This document shows, in pieces, positions 4,607 to 8,246 of a stretch of DNA of 8,246 nt. The DNA is taken from positions 1 to 8,246 of the forward strand of contig CACXYG010000054.1 of assembly GCA_902771745.1 (NCBI GenBank). Direction: 5' to 3'. How positions within the stretch are numbered: position 1 is the first letter of the stretch; the number at the start of each line of letters is the position of its first letter. The position numbers and the translations under genes are program-made. The DNA is from an uncultured Erysipelotrichaceae bacterium. Its GTDB lineage: Bacteria > Bacillota_I > Bacilli_A > RFN20 > CAG-288. The notes under the pieces are model-generated. The model did no database searches, was not told the origin of the DNA, and saw only the letters and a list, made by a program, of their open reading frames with translations.

Positions 4607-7600
4607 AAGCCTTGTAGATTAAGACGTTAGAAGAGATGTAGCTAGCAAAGTTCGCATCATTGATATCGATAGAGGCAGTCAACTTATTGCCGTTATCGCT
4701 GATGGTGTAATCATTGCAGAAGTCGATGAGTTCAAACTTGGTGAAGTCATAGAACTTCTTGTGCTTCAGATCAAAGGAAGTAATCTGATATTCGCCAGCA
4801 ACATTGTGATCAATGTAGTTGGTAAGATTGTAGAATCTTGCCATCTTACCACTGGTAGATAAGATATCATCTTCGTTGGTGGTATAGAGTAATTCACCAT
4901 TGTTGGCGTTAGAAACAATCTGACCACGGAGAGATAACTTGACTAGGCCATCTAAGACAGAGACATCTGTACCAAGTTGTAAGGCATAGAACGGATTGAA
5001 GGTGTTATCTTCATCAATCTGCTTAGTCTGATGATAGAGTTTTAAGTAGGTCTGACCAAAGCTGACCAAGTCAGCATTATCATCACCATACGTGATAGAA
5101 AGCAAGTTAGATAAGTTGAGCAAGAACTTAAACTGCTTCTTGGATTCATCATAGATGGCACCGGCAGTGAAGATCGAAGAGAAGTCACTCGAGAGATTGA
5201 CACTCAATCCCTCCGTCATACTAGCAAGAGCGTTATCTTCTTCCTCTTCTTCTGGTTCTTCAGGTTCCGTGACAGCTTCTTCAACATCGCTGGTGGTCGT
5301 GACCTTATCCTTCTTACCAAGAGCATCATAGATGTTGCCCATGATGGTCTTACCAGCAGGACGATCATCCATATCCAAACCTAAGGAGACAAGATAATAT
5401 AAGATGTTGTTCTTGAATTCTGTCTTTGAGACTTTATAGGCGGTAGAGGAGATGATGCTGGTTTCCTGATCGTTGCCATCTAAGGCAGCATCGGTTCTGG
5501 TGTTATCGATATAGACCATATCGTTCTTGAAGGCATATTCCGTGACATAGAAGCCGTTATCGGCTAAGGCTTTATCACCCAAAGCGACAGAGAGGTAGGT
5601 GTATAACTCACCATCATAGACATAAAGATCAACATTGAGATTCAAATCGAAGCAGAAGGCTTCTAAGTTGATTGGCGTCTGAGATTCACCATTGAACATG
5701 GTAAGGTCGACATTGAGATAACCACCGATATGATAGTAGTTGAATTCGGTGGTATCCATGGCCATACCGATCAAATTGGAAAAACCATCTAAGTCAACGA
5801 AAGTATTCTTGGTATCCTGGTTGTATTCCGTGACACTTGGTAAGGCAGTAGAGTCAAATTCGACTAAGGAGATCGTAGCATAAGCTACCTTGGTACCATC
5901 ATTCTTAGAAAGATCTACTGTTAAAGAGGTCAAAGTAGGTTCGACAGTATCGCTACCTTCATCATAACGGATGATGATCTTGACCAAGTCACCTTCCGAA
6001 TCGATGTTGAACAATCTCTTATCGATATCTAATTCAATCTTGTTTTCGGCATCGTTGAAGTCAACCTTATTGATGTATGGATAATCAAGAAGAATGGATG
6101 GCGCCTTTAAGGAGATGACGTCTTTAATCGGCATAGAAGAGGCGACTGCAGAGCCATTATCCAACAAGTTATTCAAGACATTGGTCTCCGACATATTTGA
6201 AGCGATATCGACGATGTCCGTGACAGTAGATTTATGCATTAAGATATGCATATTGTTGTTGTAATCAGCGGTGAATTCACCATCCACAATGTTATTCTCG
6301 CTATCAACAACTTTATTCTGATAGTTGAACTTGATAGATTGCGTAGCGGTGGTGTCTTCCATAGCAAAGCCACTTCCGATCGAGACATATGGATGGGTGA
6401 TATCAAGCTTACCAGCAACGACAGGAGCATCTTCATCACTCAAATCCCAATAAGCGGAACCATTTAAGCTGACCTTGGTCTTGAAGTCCTGCTTATTTTC
6501 TTCATCAGTGACAAGATTGTCCTTATAAGCGGCATCGATCTTGATACCATACTTCTTTAAATTGTTGGTTAAGTTATAGAAGGCTTTAGAGAACTTACCC
6601 GCATCTTCAATCTGGACATAGCTGGAGATATCTTCTAAGGATGGATCGACATAATCTGCAAAGCTGAGTTTGAAGGAAAAGTCCTGATCAGCGGAGATGA
6701 CGGTGGATAATTCAATATCGTTAAACTGTAATTTACCTTCTTCTAAATAGTCAGAATTTAAAGTGAGCGTGATCTTACCGATGTTCTTACCAAGCAAGGA
6801 AGAATCCTTGAATAAGTAAGGAATATCTAAAACAACTTTAATGACGTTTTGCGTGCCGACAACTTCATTATTGCTATAAACATCTTCATCTTCAGCAGTG
6901 ATGCTGATAAAACTGGATAAGCTTTGTAAGTTACCCTTCTTGAGTTCTTCTAAGTCTGCTTTGAAAGCATCGGAAGAACCTAAGAAGTCTAAGATATCAG
7001 CCACATCATCAAAAGCGATAGAAGTAGAGGTACCGCTGTTGGTATCTAAAATATCTTTAATTTCACCAAGTTGAGCGTGAGCGATGTAGTTCTTGAAGAC
7101 CGTGACATCATGTAAGGAATCGGTTCTGTTATTCTCTTCGTCATAAGTCTTACTGGCTTCCTTGACGATAGAATCAAAACCAAAGTATAAATTCTGATTC
7201 TGATAGGTGATATCAATGTTGTGATTATAGGCACCCTTATTGGTAGTAGCATTCATCGATAAGTAGTAAGTACCTTCACTTGTACCATCTAATAACTTAG
7301 GAGTAGAGACCTTGGATAAATCCGCACCGATCTTACCAGTAGCAGAGATGGAGTTGTAGTTGTTGTTGGTACCATCATTGATCTTATCGTTATAGGTTAA
7401 GGAATAGTTGGCTAAGAACTGCTTGTTACCGATGATATTGCAGATCTCATCAAAGAGAGGAACCGTACCCTTGAAATCAGAATATTCGCTATCATCAATC
7501 GTTGCAAAACCAGAGAAGGCTTCTGGAGTAAGAGTGACGGCAACATTAGTTGACTTGCTCTTACCGGTGTTTTCGTCCACACTGGAGAAAGTAAGACCAG

Positions 7601-8246
7601 AGACTTTGATATACTCAATACCATTATTTAAAGCTGAGGTATTGCATTTGACACGAATGGTGATAACCCCATCAGTCAAACCAAGATAAGAACCATCCAC
7701 ACCAAGAACAAAACTCTTAGTAGTAGCATCATAATCGAAGTAGGTGGTGTAGTTACCATCGTCATCCTTCTTTTCCAAGAAATTCTGAATGGAGGTTAAA
7801 TCACCCTCTTTGATGGCGTTGATATCTAAGGAACCAAGGGTGGTCTCCATCTGGGAAGAGATGACTTCAATCGCCTTTTTACCACTACCTTCGGTGATCA
7901 AAGAGAAGATATCAGAGATGGTGGTATTGGTAACCTTGGCCTTTAATAAATCATTGAAGGTCAAATAGGTGTTGGTGCCAGAATGATAGACCGATAAGTT
8001 ATTCAAGACTTCCTGGTTGTTATTATCATCCTTGCTGGAAAGATGATTTAAGCTTAAGGAATAGGTACCTTTGGCAAAATCACCATCGGTGATCTTTGCC
8101 TGCATCAAACCAGAAATATTAAACTCGCTGTTTTCCACAGTGTCTTCTTCAACAGTATTCTCATCACCATCATCGACAGCTGGAGTGGTGGTTTCACTTG
8201 TTAAAGCGACATCGATTTTGACATCGGAAGTACCTCCGACAATACT
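4605..8246 (-). CDS. Very large acidic, modular, probably exported protein of unknown function (5' end outside window)
   Basis: The frame is open to the right edge, giving 1213 residues without a natural start; the GTG at 8138 is merely internal, as 36 in-frame codons precede it. I do not recognise the family. Composition is rich in Asp, Asn, Thr, Ser and alternating hydrophobic residues, with very few Cys, as in extracellular beta-rich proteins. A weak motif recurs near fragment residues 258-286, 548-576, 816-841 and 1133-1161 (for example KAFYNLTNNL and ARFYNLTNYI, then Y-x-I/L strands), implying four divergent modules of about 270-320 residues. Two acidic linkers stand out: about residues 17-36 (Thr/Glu/Asp-rich) and 988-1004 (a run of Glu with Pro). 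There is no LPxTG motif or membrane helix at the C-terminus, which ends SSNVLIYKA, so any anchor would be at the unseen N-terminus (lipoprotein or transmembrane). Codon use resembles the operon at the left end, so the gene is probably native. It converges on the ATPase unit and shares the terminator at 4562-4606. Confidence 0.8.
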   Translation of the reverse strand, partial: SIVGGTSDVKIDVALTSETTTPAVDDGDENTVEEDTVENSEFNISGLMQAKITDGDFAKGTYSLSLNHLSSKDDNNNQEVLNNLSVYHSGTNTYLTFNDLLKAKVTNTTISDIFSLITEGSGKKAIEVISSQMETTLGSLDINAIKEGDLTSIQNFLEKKDDDGNYTTYFDYDATTKSFVLGVDGSYLGLTDGVITIRVKCNTSALNNGIEYIKVSGLTFSSVDENTGKSKSTNVAVTLTPEAFSGFATIDDSEYSDFKGTVPLFDEICNIIGNKQFLANYSLTYNDKINDGTNNNYNSISATGKIGADLSKVSTPKLLDGTSEGTYYLSMNATTNKGAYNHNIDITYQNQNLYFGFDSIVKEASKTYDEENNRTDSLHDVTVFKNYIAHAQLGEIKDILDTNSGTSTSIAFDDVADILDFLGSSDAFKADLEELKKGNLQSLSSFISITAEDEDVYSNNEVVGTQNVIKVVLDIPYLFKDSSLLGKNIGKITLTLNSDYLEEGKLQFNDIELSTVISADQDFSFKLSFADYVDPSLEDISSYVQIEDAGKFSKAFYNLTNNLKKYGIKIDAAYKDNLVTDEENKQDFKTKVSLNGSAYWDLSDEDAPVVAGKLDITHPYVSIGSGFAMEDTTATQSIKFNYQNKVVDSENNIVDGEFTADYNNNMHILMHKSTVTDIVDIASNMSETNVLNNLLDNGSAVASSMPIKDVISLKAPSILLDYPYINKVDFNDAENKIELDIDKRLFNIDSEGDLVKIIIRYDEGSDTVEPTLTSLTVDLSKNDGTKVAYATISLVEFDSTALPSVTEYNQDTKNTFVDLDGFSNLIGMAMDTTEFNYYHIGGYLNVDLTMFNGESQTPINLEAFCFDLNLNVDLYVYDGELYTYLSVALGDKALADNGFYVTEYAFKNDMVYIDNTRTDAALDGNDQETSIISSTAYKVSKTEFKNNILYYLVSLGLDMDDRPAGKTIMGNIYDALGKKDKVTTTSDVEEAVTEPEEPEEEEEDNALASMTEGLSVNLSSDFSSIFTAGAIYDESKKQFKFLLNLSNLLSITYGDDNADLVSFGQTYLKLYHQTKQIDEDNTFNPFYALQLGTDVSVLDGLVKLSLRGQIVSNANNGELLYTTNEDDILSTSGKMARFYNLTNYIDHNVAGEYQITSFDLKHKKFYDFTKFELIDFCNDYTISDNGNKLTASIDINDANFASYISSNVLIYKA

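Noticed and set aside
6239..7689. Several 66-93-codon frames on both strands inside the large minus-strand gene.
   Set aside because: They are shadows of the strongly biased long frame and lack ribosome sites and family-like sequence.
8136..8138. GTG at 8138 as the start of the large minus-strand gene.
   Set aside because: Thirty-six further in-frame codons run to the window edge with the same composition, and no ribosome site precedes the GTG.

Overview
The window looks like chromosomal DNA of a low-GC Gram-positive bacterium (Bacillota; an Erysipelotrichia-like gut or rumen lineage is my best guess, from gene content and codon style only). All readable frames work with the standard code, Shine-Dalgarno sites are of the AGGAGG type, and hairpin-plus-T-run terminators are plentiful. 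Both window edges cut through genes.

Region 1 (1-1715, plus strand) is the end of an operon: the C-terminal part of an AMP-forming acyl ligase (ANL superfamily), a dedicated acyl carrier protein, and an acyl-ACP thioesterase whose start overlaps the ACP stop by one base, closed by a strong terminator. The simplest reading is that the ligase activates a carboxylic acid and loads it on the ACP, and the thioesterase later releases the acyl chain. The substrate and product cannot be read from this window.

Region 2 (1716-4604) has the marks of an accessory region. It holds a PD-(D/E)XK transposase/Rpn-type protein in which two active-site positions appear to be replaced (1794-2618), and then a strikingly A+T-rich gene for an AAA_14/DUF4143-type ATPase (2986-4296). 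A promoter and a duplicated 36-base block, each copy centred on the perfect palindrome TGTAGAATTCTACA, precede the ATPase. The ATPase is bracketed by two copies of a small module: a 24-base direct repeat (23/24 identical) followed about 30 bases later by a terminator with a GCCGA/TCGGC stem core. The second copy runs into a dense set of inverted repeats, including an 18-base perfect palindrome, and then a short minus-strand coding-like remnant. This paired-module arrangement and the palindromic control region are the least ordinary structures here.

Region 3 (4605-8246, minus strand) is one very large gene running off the right edge, at least 1213 residues. It is an acidic, Asn/Asp/Thr/Ser-rich, probably exported protein that I do not recognise. 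A weakly conserved motif recurs at intervals of about 270-320 residues, suggesting four tandem divergent modules. Its codon use resembles region 1, so it is probably native, in contrast to the ATPase gene.
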